Source of the DNA: Chroicocephalus ridibundus
Lineage: Eukaryota; Chordata; Aves; Charadriiformes; Laridae
DNA length: 64,000 nt
Direction: 5' to 3'
NCBI RefSeq assembly: GCF_963924245.1
Contig: NC_086290.1
Coordinates: 57,168,506-57,232,505, forward strand
Of this stretch, positions 1 through 14,200 are shown piece after piece; the first letter of the stretch is position 1; each line of letters opens with the position of its first letter. Below the pieces are notes generated by a model that made no database searches, was not told the DNA's origin, and saw only the letters and a list, made by a program, of their open reading frames with translations. Position numbers and translations under genes: made by a program.

Positions 1-2141
1 GAAGGAAGATGAACCGCTGACTCCCTCCAAACAGCCTCCCTGTGCTCTCCTGCTCTGCTTGTGGCTGTAGGATGTGCAGATAAATATTTGGTTATGACAG
101 CTTGGTGTGGAAAAAAGGTGTTGGTTCTCTATTTGGGGTTCAGAGCACCTAATGTGGGTGGGCAGGAGAGAAAACCCTGCAGCCCTGCTTTGGTTCATGC
201 TGGTCCAAGCTGAGCATGGACATGCTGGTGGTCCCTGAGGAGATGTGTTGGTGTGAAACCTGCCATAAAAAGAGTTGACAGGTGTTGGGTTTGATAGCTC
301 AAGTTTTAATTTGCTGTTTTGAGCAGTGAAATAACCATCCTTGGTGCATTAGGGGAGAACAAATTACATCGACAAGATTGGTTGCAGAGACCGGGGTCTT
401 CTCTTGGTGATCCAGAGCGGTTTGTCACCGGCACCAGTTGAGCTGGGGGTGGTCTGTAAAAATCTCAGAGCAGCTCATAAACTAATTTACACTGAATTCC
501 TGGAGAAAGTGTTGCTTTCCTCTTATAAATGCAGACATGTGGGCGTGTCTGTTCTTCGCTCGCTTTTTTTCTCTTTCTTTTTTAAGCTAGCAAGCCACAT
601 GAGCGTGATGGATGGGACGCTCCACGGAGCGTGGGATCTTCCCCCATCCGGCAGGGATGTCATTCTCCGTGCAGATGGCATCCTCCAGTGGAAGCCACCC
701 ACTGCTGCTCTGCCTCTTGGTAGACGTGAACTTTTCCATTTGATGGGAAGGAAGCTCATAGCTCCCCGCTGACTGCTAGGAGTTAAGCGAGCAATTAATT
801 ATGCGAGACCTTAGGAGGGAGAAGGTGACTTTATTTTAAAACAATGAGTTTTGCTCATTCGCAGTCACGCCCACCTGCTCCCGAGCACCAACACGGGGAT
901 CTCCAGGTGGTCTGTCTGGCCTTCAGACATTGACACACGTGTGTCCAGATGGTCTGGACAGGATTCCTTGCAATGACACAGCAGACAAGGAATGCCAAAT
1001 ATCAGACCTCTGGTGTCTCTTGGACAGCTTGGTGACCATGTGATGGCTTTGGGTCTGCCTTTTTACATTCCTTAGGGGCTAAGTGTGATGATCTTTTTTT
1101 GTCTCTGCATCCTGTCTCCGTGATTTAGGATTTATTCACTGGCCTTTGTATCTTTATCTGGATGTCTTGCGGGTCCTACCACATTCTTTATTCTTCCCCA
1201 AATTGTTACCTAATGGCTTGAGTCTTTCTTGATGCAGATTGTCCCTTGTTTCAAGGTGTTCCTTATTTTCCAACCTGAGAAGCTGCAGCTTGGTGTGCTT
1301 CCATCTTGAGGACCTGCTAAATCACTGCCCTCAGCACAGGCTGGTTATTACACCCCGTGTTCTTCCTGGTGCTTCCGTACCCCTCCTCATCAGTTCTTCG
1401 TTCAGATCATGCTCAACATATGTATTGCTGTGATTTGCAGGCTGTGCGTAGAGAGTTGTCTTCTGGCTTTGTGTTCATGTATAACACTGCGCAGAAGGAA
1501 TCAAGGGATTGATCCTGGATCAAAACTGAGTGGTCAGAAGCCTGAACGGAGCTGATGTTGTATCCCTGGAGCTCCGATCAGTGAGAAGAGTTTGGGAACC
1601 ACTTGCGTAACCAAGTCATTCCGGTGAACGAGTGCTTGGGGAACTTCTGCTCACAAGCTGACAGCTCATGTTGGGGTGGTCAGAGCATGACACTGCCAGG
1701 AGTGGTGCTGAGCACGGGCGAGGAGGGGTGTGGAGTGGCCGCTTGCCTTGGCACGTTCCTGGCTAGTGAGCATCTGAACTCAGGTCAGGGCTTGCAGATC
1801 AGCAGTGGCTCTGGGCTGGTTTTGTACAGATCTGCGGTGACTCAGGTGGTGTTTGGTGCCACAAGTCATAGGAAGCAGAGCCTCCCCTAAGAGTTTTTGC
1901 TCTAAATTAGCAAGAAAAGTTGCTAGCATTGGCAGGGAGTGGGTGGTGGTACCTCATTTGCCCTTGACCAGAGGGTTTTGAGACCAATGCACTTCTCTGT
2001 GGTCTCCTAAATGCATAGCGAGCATCTTCTGTGAAAAGCTGAGCTTGTTTCCCTCTCTTGAATGGCTTGTGTGGTTGCAGGGTGGGGTGGATATGGGGCA
2101 TCATTCTCAGCTCTGTGTGCTCTCTTTGTTTCTTGCTGCAG
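1..2141. other. Upstream flank or 5'-UTR intron of DTX2
   Basis: No coding exon was recognised here. The first DTX2 coding exon begins at a splice acceptor (polypyrimidine stretch then CAG ending at 2141), so at least one non-coding 5' exon must lie further upstream, inside this stretch or before the window. There is no GC-rich, CpG-island-like promoter in these bases. The open frames are short and resemble no family I know. The most economical reading is intron. Confidence 0.6.
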
Positions 2142-2223
2142 GTCCCCCAGAAGAAAATGGTGTAAGGCCAGCCAGTGCAGCTGCCACTTCCAACCGCGGC
2201 GTGCCCAGACCTCAGGGAGGAAC
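2142..2223 (+). other. DTX2: DTX2 5' untranslated part of first coding exon, with a two-codon uORF
   Basis: The exon begins after the acceptor TTGCTGCAG at 2141. The leader contains ATG GTG TAA at 2157-2165, a minimal Met-Val uORF ending 58 bases before the DTX2 start. The frame of the main ORF is open through the whole leader, so an upstream in-frame start in a preceding exon cannot be excluded. The ATG at 2224 was chosen for its strong Kozak context. Confidence 0.6.
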
Positions 2224-5200
2224 ATGGCAGCAGCTCAGGGAGCAGGAAGCAGTTCAGCCGGGCCATCCGGACTCCCCGGTTCTGCCCCGGGGCACAGCAG
2301 CAACTCCACAGCAGTGGCGGTGTGGGAATGGCAGGATGAATTTGGCAGGTGGAGGCCGTACCGAGGGAACGTCTGCAGCTATATTGAACAGGTTTTTCAG
2401 GCCTCTCAGCAGAAGGGCCAGCGTTCAGGGTCGGGGCCTGTCAGCAGCATCCCTTTGGGACACGCGGATCCTGTCTTGGCCCCCTATGTCATCGACATCC
2501 CAAGCTTGACGCAGTTCCGGCAGGATACAGGTAAGGGAGTTTCCCTGCCTGTGCTGGGGTTTTGATGAGGCTGCTTGTGTGCTTGGAGATAAGTGGGGCC
2601 TCGTTCTGTGTAGGAGAGCCCTACAAAGCTCTGCTGCCACTGCTGGGCAGCTCTTTGAGGGGTGGTGTGTCTGCTTCTCTCCTCGTGCTGTCTGCCACCC
2701 AGCGTATTAGCACGTGAGAAAATTGATGTTGGCTGGCATGAATCTGCGGGGCTGGGCACAGGCAGGCGGCGGTGATCTCTTACGGGACCTCTGGAGCTCA
2801 GAGCTTGTGAGCCAGAAACCTCAGAGCTGGAAACTTTCTTCCTGCCCCCACCCACATCCATTCAAGACCACTCGCATAAAAAGGGCCTTTTTACAATTCA
2901 GACCCTCCCGTTTGAATCCCTTGTTCCCTCTGCAACTGGAGTGCCAGCTGCTTTACCTTGGCATGCCGCCCTGCGCAAGCTGCTTTGCGAAAGCCTGCAG
3001 CCCCCGCAGAACGCCGTAATGCTGCAGCAGAATACTCCCCACGCTTGTGCTATGAGGCTGGTTTGCTTCCTCCCGGGGAGGAAGGGGCGGGCTGGGCTTA
3101 ATAGCAGGATTGAGACCTAATTTTTCATTCGCATCTCATCTCTCTTGGGGTCACTGAGGCTAGCAGCTCAGAATCTGCTGAGATGACTCCTACCTTCTTT
3201 TGCTCCAGATGTGCTGGGCAGCTGTAGCTTAGAAAGGGGGCAGGGGTGGAATGCATGCTCTTAATCTCTGGAAAATCCAGGGAGATCCCAATTACATACC
3301 CTGTATGAATGGCTGCTTTGGAAAATTCTCTGTGCATCAGTTTCCCCTTTGCCAACATCCCTCCCATCACCCCAGGATGCAGTCAAGCATCACCCCGAGC
3401 TTTAGAGATGGGCAGTGCACTGGTTTCTTGCCAACTGAAGCAATAAGTGAGCAATGTCTTGAATCTGCTGCAAAATCGGGCAAGTCCTACAGGAAAGGGA
3501 AGCGGTTGGAGCAAATGTGAGTGGTCATCACAGCTGCATCCGTGTTTTTATTCTGACTTGGTGACCTTAGGATTAGTTTTTCTAGCAGTGTCCTGGGTGA
3601 GGAGGTTTCTTAGCTGGATGCCTTGGCAGGTCTGCTTAGCATGGCCTGTTTGAGCACCTGGAAGCCCTACTGAGGCTGTGGCTTCAAGCAATGCTGCGTA
3701 GACCACCAGAGCTGGCACCAGTGGCTGTTTCTTGTTTTCTTCTTGCCTAGCTTGTGAAGGCTTCCAGCCTTTTGCCCTTTCAGCCAGTCCTTCAACACAT
3801 GGACAACAGTCCTGGGCTGTCAGGAAACGGCCTGGTTTGGTGAGGGTGAGCAAAGTGCCTGTGGAAGATGTGTCCCAGTGTGAGTGGGACATCCTCCTCC
3901 ACAAGTAGAGCTGTCTCTCCGTGAGGGTCTTCTATCTCTTTAGACCCTTGTGAGAGATCTCAAAACACATGGCGAATATTGTTCATCACGGGATGGTTTG
4001 GAGTTGTTCCCAATCTTTGTGGGACAGCCCAGTGCAATTTTGGAAATGATGTCGGCTGACGTGATCTCATCTTCCATTGGAGGAGATCTGTGGCTGAGTC
4101 GTTAATAACAAAACGGCTGATTCCACTTTGTGGCTCTCCCGCAGAGTTTCCCACCGATTCGGAGGGATGCTGATCAGAGTGGCCAGATCTGTGAGCCTCC
4201 CTCCACAGCTACCTGTGTGCTCTGCAGCGTGACTATTGGAACACTCTCATATCCCCTTTCAGTGGCCCAGTTCTAAGCAAAGCTTTTTGTCTCTGTGGGG
4301 CTCTGCCTTAAACGTGAACCTTTCTGAGCGAGGAGCCAGCTGACCTTTGTCATGTGCTGGAGAAAAGAATCTCTGCAGGAAACATCCCCATGAAAAAATC
4401 TTTAAACAGAGCAAAAAATAGGCTGTTGTATTCTGCTCATTAGCTATTAGACAGACAAATAGGCTCTTCAAAGGAAGCCAGGGAGAATAACAGGAAGCCG
4501 GTGTTAATGGGACCAGCATCCTCACCAACGGGGAATGACAGCTGTGCAGGGGGATCTTGTGGGTAGGATTAGCCGTGGGCTTCAGCTGCTGGTCCAGGCA
4601 GATTAGCTGGAAGTGAATGCAAGGGAGCAGCAGGAGTTGTCCTCTCACCACAGCTGTTTGCCCACCCTGGAGAGGAATGCCAGTTTCCCTGCCAGCCTGG
4701 GGGAAGGGGGATGTTTTCCAAGTGCGTGGCTTTGGTCTTGCTGTTAACTCCTAAAAGCTCTTCTCCCTGCTGCTCTGTGTTAAAAACACAGGTTGCTTGC
4801 AAACTCCTCAAGTCCTCTCTGTGCTGCTTTTAGCTTCTGACCTGCCAATGGAGCAGGGGCAGGCTTGGTAATCTCCCCTGAGATGTGTCCCACTGGGCTT
4901 TCTGACACCTTGCTTTACCCGTGGTAATCCCCTTTCTCCTGGGAGCAGCTTCCCGGCACTCCTCTCTAACTGTAGTGCATTTCTCATCATCTCACTTCCA
5001 GCCCAGTCTCATCCCCAGCCCTCCTCCTGCTCAGGGGGTCATCCCTGCAGCTGCCCACCTGTTGAGGCCATATTTCTAGAACTTGGCAGGACTTGTTTGC
5101 TGGATAGGAGCAGTCATAGCTAGAGTTCGCTTTTGGCTGTGTCGTCTGCTTTGCCACGTAAGACATTGATTCCCATCTGGGGAAGGTCGCCTTGGTTCTC

Positions 5201-8200
5201 CTGACCCCTTCTGCCCTGACTTCTGCCAGGGAAAGGCTTTATCCCACAGGAATCCCTGGGTTTCGTGGTTGAGCTATTTGGATTCAACCCCAGTTCTTAG
5301 TGGGGAGCTTGCTATGTTTCATGGGCTGCTAGCAGCTTTTTAGGTGTGCTGATGAGATGTTGTCTGTTGGATGGTGTCACCAGAGTCCTGCTCTGCAATA
5401 AGCAGGACATTTGGTGCTGCTCTGGCTGCTGAAGCAACAGGTTGGAAGTGAGTGCTGGACCTTTTCTGGGTGCGCATCCCATGCATGGGCCGTTCCAGTC
5501 CCCAGTGCCTTCAGCTCCCCAGCAGAAACAGGAGTCCTGCCGTTCCTTGGTCTGGCACATTCTGTATTTGAGAGAGCCTCAGCCTTTATGTCAGCTCTGG
5601 AGCTCAGATCTGTCTTTCTTGGTACCGTTTCTGCAATGACATGTGGGGCATACCTGGTCTGACCACCACGGAGCTGTGCAGAAACCACCAGCACAATTTA
5701 CAAAGAAGCCTGGGAGTGTGATAGGAGCAGAGATGTGACTTTCAGGCTGTCGAGCAGAATTTTTAGCAGCGAGGAGGTGCTTAATGCCCTTATGGTTTGA
5801 GTCAGGTTCTAGCAATTTCTGCAGTAGCCCAAGAGCATGGAGCAGAAATAACAGCAATGTGAGGCAGAGATACTTGAGCCAGCATTCAGCCAGCCGGAGC
5901 CTGAACGCAGGTAGCAATTGGATTTTGGCGACGTGGAGTCTTACATGGGCTATCCTCCCTCTTCCTTGGGGTGTGCTTGTGGGGTGTAAAGCTTGCTTGG
6001 ATTGCCTGCCCCACACCGAGCCACGAGCAACATCCTGGGGCAGTTCTCCGCAGGCTTTAGGTGTGGATACTGCTTTTACCTGTGGCCCTGGAGCTTAGGG
6101 TCATAACTCTCATGACCTCTTAGGAGGCTTTATTTTATTGTTTTTTTTTCCCCTCTTGGTGCTGTTCTCTGAACTCCTCCTGTGTTGTAACGACTCGCTG
6201 CACCCCTCTTCACCCCCACTTGCTGCATCCCCAGACTTGCTTGCCCCGCGGCGTTTCCTGCTCCTCGTTCTCCGTGCAGAGCGCTGCTGAGGATTTTCCC
6301 AGCAGCAGCAGTTTTGACCCTGCTGCAGTAACCTGTTTTTGCAGAGGTTGCAGAGCTTCTGTCCTGTTGGGTGGCTTTACCTTCGTCTCATTAGGCTTTT
6401 TCTTTTTTAAAGAAAGGAATAAAGTGACCAGGAGTGAAGTCACCCTGGAGAGCCAGGCTTCCAGGGGGTTTGAGCTCCTGCTGTTGCTGTCGAGCAGCCA
6501 TGCAAGGGCAGCGTGTCTGCTTTCGTTTCTCACCCTTTGTCTGAACAGCTGCGCTCTCCAGTTTCCAAATGATTTCCCTGGCTTCTCCTCTCTAGTCTTG
6601 CTATATTGCCCAGCAGTCAAGAGCCTGGAGAAGCCGACCCTGTTCGTCCACTCTCCAAAGTCCTTGTGGGACTTCACCCACTCCCTCAAGAGCAAAATTG
6701 CCCAGACCCTTGTGTCGTGAAGTGGGTGTTCAGCCCCTTAAGTGCGCTCCTGCAAAGCACTTCCTGATGGTGTCATGTCTCTATAGTTACTCTGTTGTCA
6801 AGGCTGTGGGAGTTGTTTTTTTTTAAAACAGATCTGTGCCTCAGCCTGATTTGTTTGGTTTTTTTTTTTACTTTTTTAAGTCAGGGAGGCATATGTGATC
6901 GCTGTGCCTTTGTGCTCGGGCGTGTCTGTCTCTGCATCCTCTCTCCTTCCCTCCTTTCCCACCCCTCCTCCCAGCAGCTTTTGAACCTGTTGCCAGCCTG
7001 CAATCAGATTTGGCAGGGGGACAGGGATCTCGGGGGTATTGCATTTCTCTAAGCTTCATGAGCAATCCCAGCCCTGTCGGGAAGGGAAGGTCTGTTAGTT
7101 GAGGGAGAGGTGAGGAAGGCCACCCTGATGTAGACGCTGCAGATCTGTGCAGAAATGAGTCCCTGAGCCAAGGTCCCCCTTACTTTTCTGCTCGCAAAAT
7201 GATTTTGTTTATTTTCCCCCCTCTCCCCATGCAGGGACGATGCGGGCCGTCCGCAGGCACCTCTTCCCCGGGGACTCCGCTGCTGGGCAGGGCATTGTCT
7301 GGGAGTGGCAGAACGATGAAGGCGGGTGGTCCCCCTATGAGATGAACGTCTGCGTGTTCCTGGAGGAAGCCCGTGCCACGAACCACCAGCGAGTCGATCT
7401 CGGACCCTTGGGCTACAACTATGAAGTTGACTTTGTTGCTCAAGTCCAGACCAACAAGACCACGAGGTTCCGTCGCAGCGTTCAGAGGCGCTTGGACGCC
7501 CCGTACCCGGTGACGGCCTCCCCGGCACCTCTTCACACGGGGGTGGCTTGTTCTTGCCAGCAGTGCTGGCTAAACAGCGGGACTGGTCCCATCACCACGC
7601 GCTACCGCCACTCCATGATAAACTTTCCCAACTCTTCCACTACTCATCAGGTTTCCGGTAGGACAGCATCAGTAAGTTCTTCCAGTGTCGGCTTCGTGCC
7701 CTATAACAAACCGACTTTGTCTGGAGCAAGGTCAACACCAAGACTCAATGCACAGAGCACCTGGGCTTTGTCTCAAGCTGGGGGCCCCAGCACAGGACTG
7801 TCTGCATCTAACGGAGTCAGGTACAGACCCTAATTCACCTTTAAATACTGTGCGTGTGTCTGAGAGACCTGCTGTGCTCAGGTCTTCGTTATCTAGGAGC
7901 CTTTCTATCCCAGAGGACTTTATAAGGGTCTTCTCCCTAGAAGGAGAGAGAGGTTTGTGCCTTTGTGTCCAGTACAATGGATGAAAAGGCTTCTCCCCTG
8001 CTTTCCCCTTCTTTTCTCCCACTTGAAATGTAGTCCCTGTCTACTAGTCTCCCTGAACCACTGGAGAAAGCAGGCAGGTTGAGATTCTGCAGGTTTGAGA
8101 AAATTAATTGTGATTGGTAGCAGTTCGGGTTACACTCAGAAACAATTTGAGAGGGACTGAGTGAAATAAAAAGGGGACCTGCGAACACCCTTATTTAATT

Positions 8201-11200
8201 CAAAATATGCAGTAAACATAGAGTGGAAAACAGCTTTGTGTTCAAAGCCCTTCTGCTTCAAGGAAGGGCCACAGGACTCGCTGTGCGTGGCTGAGACCTT
8301 GTGAATTCTCTGACAAAATCAGGAAGTCCATGTTGGACACTTTTAAGGTGAACAAGCAGAAAAAACCCCCACAACCCTAAGACAGATTTGATCAAAGATT
8401 TTTTTTTTTTAATCCATTGTGAAGATGTTTAGAAAACAAAATCAGTAATTTACTTTCCCCTTTCTTTGATGCCTTGAACTGTATTGATCCCTCTCTGAGA
8501 TCGATGGGATGACCCTAGCAATTTGAGTGGTGTCTGGGCTAATCGTCAGGCTAAATGCTGATGTGGAGCAGAGGTGCCACTGGATAATCACGGCAGGGGT
8601 TCATTTTGCACGTGTTGAGGTGCTCTGGTGCTTTCCTGGTACGATGTTGGAGGACTGGAAGCACAAGCAGGACTGTAAGTGATTTAAAATCCATCTAAGC
8701 CTCACCTTGTGAGGGTTTTGTCATGTCCTTTCCCTTCGTCTATCTTCAGTGACCCTCTCCTGGCTGGATGCTCAGGGTGTGCTCTGGCTCTCCGGAGGGA
8801 GCTGGTTCCTTTGAAGGAAGGACTGGCAGTTGTTGTGGTGCTAACTGAGGTCTAGCTTTCCTTGGTTCTTTGAGCTGTCACCCCTCAAACACTTCAGCTC
8901 GTATGGATGGGTCACCCGTGCTGGGTGCAATCCCCTTTCGCCATTTTCCATTTTCTGCTCTGGCAGGGCTGAAACTGGTGTGCGTCTCACAGTGCAGGAT
9001 TTCAGCTCCCATCGCTGAGCAGCGGGAGCCGAAGGAGGGCTGTGTTTGCACCTTACCGGTGTGGGAGGAAGGGCTTCACTTCTCTTCAGGCCTTTTGGCT
9101 GTTGCTGGTTAAATGAAAATCAAAGTCTCATGGTCTGACAGCTCGGCTCCTCTCCACGGTGTGGGCTCCTGGGCCAAGCCGTGGTCAATTAGCCCCTGTG
9201 GGCTGGAGCGGGGATGCAGCACTGGGCTCCAGCAGGGATTTTGGGGCTGGGGGACAGCAGTGTCACCCTTGCAAAGCAGGGAACTTGCCTCTGTGTTCTT
9301 GTAGGATGTGAAGCCTGGACGCCCAAACCAAGCCAGATCACCCCTAATCGGCTTTCAGGGTCTTAGCTCTTTCTGTGCGCAAGCCTTTGCTAGGAGAGGT
9401 CTTTGTGGCCTGTCTGGGATAGCACTCGTACCGAGTATCTGCCAGCATTAAACTGAGGACCAAGCAAGGGCTATCTGACTGCTCCCTCTGTTTTAGACAG
9501 CTGGAAGCGTACAGAGCAGTTTATGCATTTCACCATAAATAATCCAGGTGCTGAACCACTGCGTGAGCACCCCGGAAACTAAAGGGGAACTTGCCAGGGC
9601 TGATTTACCTGTCCATGCTACCCCAAGTGAATACAGAGATAAGACGTCTAGAAGGATGTTGAAAACACATTCTAATTATATGAGGCACAGGGATTTGAGG
9701 TTTATTTTGAATCTCGTTTGTATTTTAAGCAAAGTGGTGAACCTTGAGATATTTTCCTTAGTGGTGTAATCAGGACTTTCCCTCTTTGGGGTTATCTGAG
9801 TGAAATGACTTCCCGCATCCCGTTCTCTCTCACGGTCCTTTTCTGGTGCTTTACGCGCAGTGATTTTTTGTGGCGTCTTAAGCATCCGCAGTACTTCTCT
9901 GTTCCAGTTATCTTTGAATAGGACTAAAAATCAGATCTCAGTACTGCCTGCAGGAGCCCCCAGCAAGGCTCTTGCTGTCTCCTGAAGAAGCTGCTAAAGC
10001 CGCTCTCTCCCAGGAGTCACTGGTCAGTGCGTGGGGCTGCTGGGCTGCCTGGAGCCCCCGTTCTTCACCAGAGCCTCAGCGTGACTTGCAAAGACATTCT
10101 CAGGCTGGGAAGATTAAAAACGAAGAGCCAAATGCTGCAGCAGCTGCCCTGCGAGCCTGTCTGGAGCTAATCAGGGTCTGGGTATATTGTATGCTATCGA
10201 TGCGGGGACAGGCTGTCCTGAAAGGAGGGGAGGATGGGAGAGACGGGTGGCATGGGCTCCTCACCATGAACTGGGTCCATGGCGCAGGCGATGTTAACTA
10301 GGAGAAGAGGGACAACCGGGAGGAGACCTGGAGGTGCCCAGCCAGGGTGCTGGGGAGGACATTGTCATGGCAGCCTGCTTGTCTGGGTCCCAGGAGCTGC
10401 TGGGGCAGCTCTCAGAGGCTGGTTAAACCCTCCAACAGGCGAGAGCTGGCAGAGCTTGTGCTGGGTTAATGCAACAGCCCGCCGGGGCTGGCATATGCCC
10501 CCACACTCCCCGCTCAGCTGATCCAGCTCGGTCCCTTCTCAAGCACTGCTGAAGATGGCTTTTGTGGCAGGAGCATCTGGTCCCCTCCATGTTGGCCAGC
10601 ACAGAGCCCTCCCGCGGCACTGGGTCTGCTGTGGTACCAGTGGTGGTGTTGGCTGTGGACGAGCAATGCCGTGGCTGGTTGGGGTCTGGCTGTTGCAGCC
10701 TGTTTTGCAGCTCAGCTCTTTGTGGTGTGCAAGGGGGGAGGTGGCTGGTGTCTTGGCAATAACCCCTGGCCAAGCCAGCGTTTCTGGGGGATGCGAAGGG
10801 ATCGTAGAGTTAAATAAAGATTTAGCCTGGGGACAGCAGATGTGGGGATGCCACTGGGCTACAGGACTTCTCAGGGAGGTGGTTTTACAGGCAGGACGTC
10901 AGGAGCTGTCTTTATCTCTACAACTCCCTTTCTGTTCATCAACACCGGTGTCTTCCACTGGACTTATCTGCAGAAGCCATACCCCACCACAGGAGCATGT
11001 GTGGATTGCAGATGGAGCCTGTGCCCTGAGCCTGGAGGGAGGCAGCAGCTGGGGGCTCACCCAAGTGGACCCCAGACAAGGGCAGAACAAAGATGTGTGT
11101 TGGTGGCTCTTCGTGGATGACGGACGATGTATGGATCTCCAGCCCTTTGGGATTAGTTTTGCCAGGGGGGCTCTCCCTCCTCCCTGCCAGCCAGCCAGAT

Positions 11201-14200
11201 GCAGGCAGGGGGGCAATCTCTGTCTTGCAGTACAGTGCCATATGTGAAAGGGACTTTTTCAGCACCGGGGAACAGCTCGAGATGGCTTTTCCCCTGTCAC
11301 CCCCGTGCTGGGTTTGAGTCGGAAATGCCGCTGGGTGGGCGTAATTGCTCCTGGCTGGGGTTACAGTCTCAGGCTCGTGAAACGCATGTTCCATCAGAAA
11401 ATACTCTAATTTCTGTGAATTAGGGGAAACCTGAGTAGCAAACTCTTAACAATGTGTTTCATTTAATTCCTAAGCCCAGAACATTCCTGGGTTATTTTAT
11501 CCCCTAAGTTCCCCGTCTTCCCCCCCTCGGCTGGACTTGACGTGGTGCTTAGTTCCCCTTCCCTCGCTGCCCCGTCTCCTCCTGCATCAGCCAATAGTGC
11601 GGCCTTTGTGGCGGTGAAGATGAAGCACTAATTACCCTGCGCTAATTATCCTGCCAAGGGTTTCTGTCTGCATCCAGCATTGCTCATTCCTCTTAGCTGT
11701 GATGTGTAATTCCTGTGCTGGTCTGTGCTCAGAGACCGAAGGGAAGGGAGCAGTGGGCTGCAGTGGATTCTTTGGTGTCTAATAAAGGTTGTGTTGTGTT
11801 CATCCTGTAGCCTTTGGCTTCAAAGCCGCCCTAGCGGATTACTTGCTTTTACAAAACTACTTATCTTCACAAAGCTTGCAGGGATGACCCAGCTCCTGCC
11901 TCTCGGAGCTGAACTGTAACTGGCAGAAGGGCTCAAAAGCTATTAGGGAGAGACTGAAAGACGGTGCAGTTGCGTACACCCGGTTTCTTTAGGAAACACA
12001 GCTAAAAATGGCACCACTGAAGCAAACAGCTCTCCTGCAGGGCTGAGAAAGAGGTGTAGCTCATCCTGGAAAGCTGCCGAACTCCCTGTGTGGTTGTGAC
12101 GGTTATTTCTAATAGGCAGGCGGGAATAGCCCCCAGTACGGGCTGTTAGGAGCATGCCTGGGCTTTTGTGGCATTGGCGGTGATTAAATATATTTCCTGC
12201 TTGCTGTGGATGCTGGTGTGGGAGAGGGTGGAGTTCAGGCACTTCAAAATGCAGGTTTAATTTCCCCGTGCTCTCAAGAGGGTGAAAGTCTCTGGAAAAC
12301 CCAGAGAGGAGTGCCAAGGCTTAAATAGATGCTAATATCCTTGGCTCTGCTGCTAATGTATTAAATACATGTGGGCAAGTTATTTTGCTGCTTGGTGGAT
12401 TAATTTCCTCCCGTGTATTATACACAGTTAATGAATCGGGCCTCTCACAGACGGCACTGAAGCCTGCAGATGGAGTGTGCCATGGCCAGGGTCATGTCCT
12501 TATATCGGTGCCAGTGACTGGATCTGTGAAGCGGGGGTTGGCTCCCTGGGCTCCCAACCACCTCCTGGCATCATCCTTCCCACCCCGGGTGGCACAGCAT
12601 CCATCCCTGGGGCAAGAGCTGCCCCCTTCCCCCACTGTACTGCCTAATTACAGAGAAGGGCACTCCAGGAACACAGTGAGGAGTGCCCTCCTTGTAATAG
12701 GAGCAAGTGAAGCTGCAGGAAGCGGTCTTCTGGGGGCTATACTAATTAGCGCCCCAGCCAGGCAAATCCCCACTGGAGCTCCGCTGGCCCCTCTGAGCTT
12801 ATGCGGCTTTGGGTGCTGGTCTGGGTTGTGTCTACAAATAAGGCAGGCAGCTGGGGGCAGGGGAGGATTTTGTTTAAAAGCCTGGGGAACAGAGGTCTTG
12901 AGGGCCGGGGAAGGATGTTTACAGTATCGTGGTGTTCCTAAGAAGCATCTGGTGCTACAGCCCAAAATCTCCCATGGGGAACAACCCGCAGTCGGTGCTT
13001 TGAAGGATCAGGAGGTGTAACTGAGGGACCAGAACCTGGGCAGAGCCTTTCCTTTCCTCTCCCTTCCTTCACGTCTTTCAACATTGTCCGTAGGCACATC
13101 CATGGGTTCCAAGGGTGGTGAGGGGGGGTTCTGCTTGGTGCTGGGTCCATTGGGCCCATTGTGACTTATCCTGCAGCCCTCACTTAGCAACCGTGGTTCT
13201 GCTGCCGGGTGTTCTTCCCGCGTGGGAGCAGGGGAATCTCCTCCGCTTGGTGCCAGGAGCAAAACCACCCATCCACGTGGCTGTGAGCAGCCCACCAAAA
13301 GGTCCTCCTTTAGACAGATTCGGTCTGGGTTTTGGTATCTTCTTGATAAGAAAGGTAGGGGAGAAACTGCTGTGTGGTTATTAGGGTCATCATATGCTCG
13401 GTTAGCCCCGGGAGGGGATTAGACTCTTGGGTGTTGTGACAGCAGTTGGTGTTAACGTGAGGCAGGGCTGCACGCAGCCCTGATGTGGGAGGAGAAGTGT
13501 CGGCTGTTGTCCAGAGGGCCACAAAGATGCTGTGAAACAGGAATTTGTGGCCCACTGGCTGGTGTGCAGGGAGGGAGGAAGGAAGAGAGGGCTGTATTGG
13601 GTGAAGAGACAGACTTCCCCACTTCTACTCCCTTAGGATATTGTGTATGTGCGGCTTAGGTGGTGTTCAGCTCAAACCTGGCCACCCAGAGTTTGAAATG
13701 GCAGCAGCCACGGGCACCACGCTTCCTCTCTGGTCTTGTGCTTAGCTGTCTCACTGGTCTTGCAGTATCTTGAAATTCCGGAGAAGTGAGTGCTTTTGTC
13801 ATGCTGAAATATCAGTTTGCCTCGTCTGCCCCCTGTAGCAGATTTCCTGGGAACCGGTGATGGGAAATCTTATCAGGATCTTCTTGCTGAATCTTTGAGG
13901 ACAGCGTCTTATTTTGCATCCCTTTCTTCACAACCTGGTGACCCCCATTGCACTCAGTCACCTCCAGCATACAGAGCAGGAGCTGTGGGAATGGCAGGAC
14001 AACAGTTGGACCAGGGAGGAGGAATCGATACCAGGAAACGTTCAGAGAATTCAGGCATTGACTTTCACGTGTTGCACGCACAGCCTGAACGTTTCTCTAG
14101 GAGTCAAAGGCACTGGCTGGTTAGAAATCTCATCTGTGGGCAGCAGAGGCAGCAGGAGTGGGTTTCTGGGTGGACCCCTGTCATCTCTCTGCACTGCAGA

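Noticed and set aside
13980..14045. Peptide ELWEWQDNSWTREEESIPGN in intron 2, resembling the DTX2 WWE exon (16 identical bases TGTGGGAATGGCAGGA)
   Set aside because: The match is short, the spacing of the second Trp differs from a WWE domain, there is no good donor, and a 16-base match in 64 kb can occur by chance. A decayed exon copy is possible but not supported.
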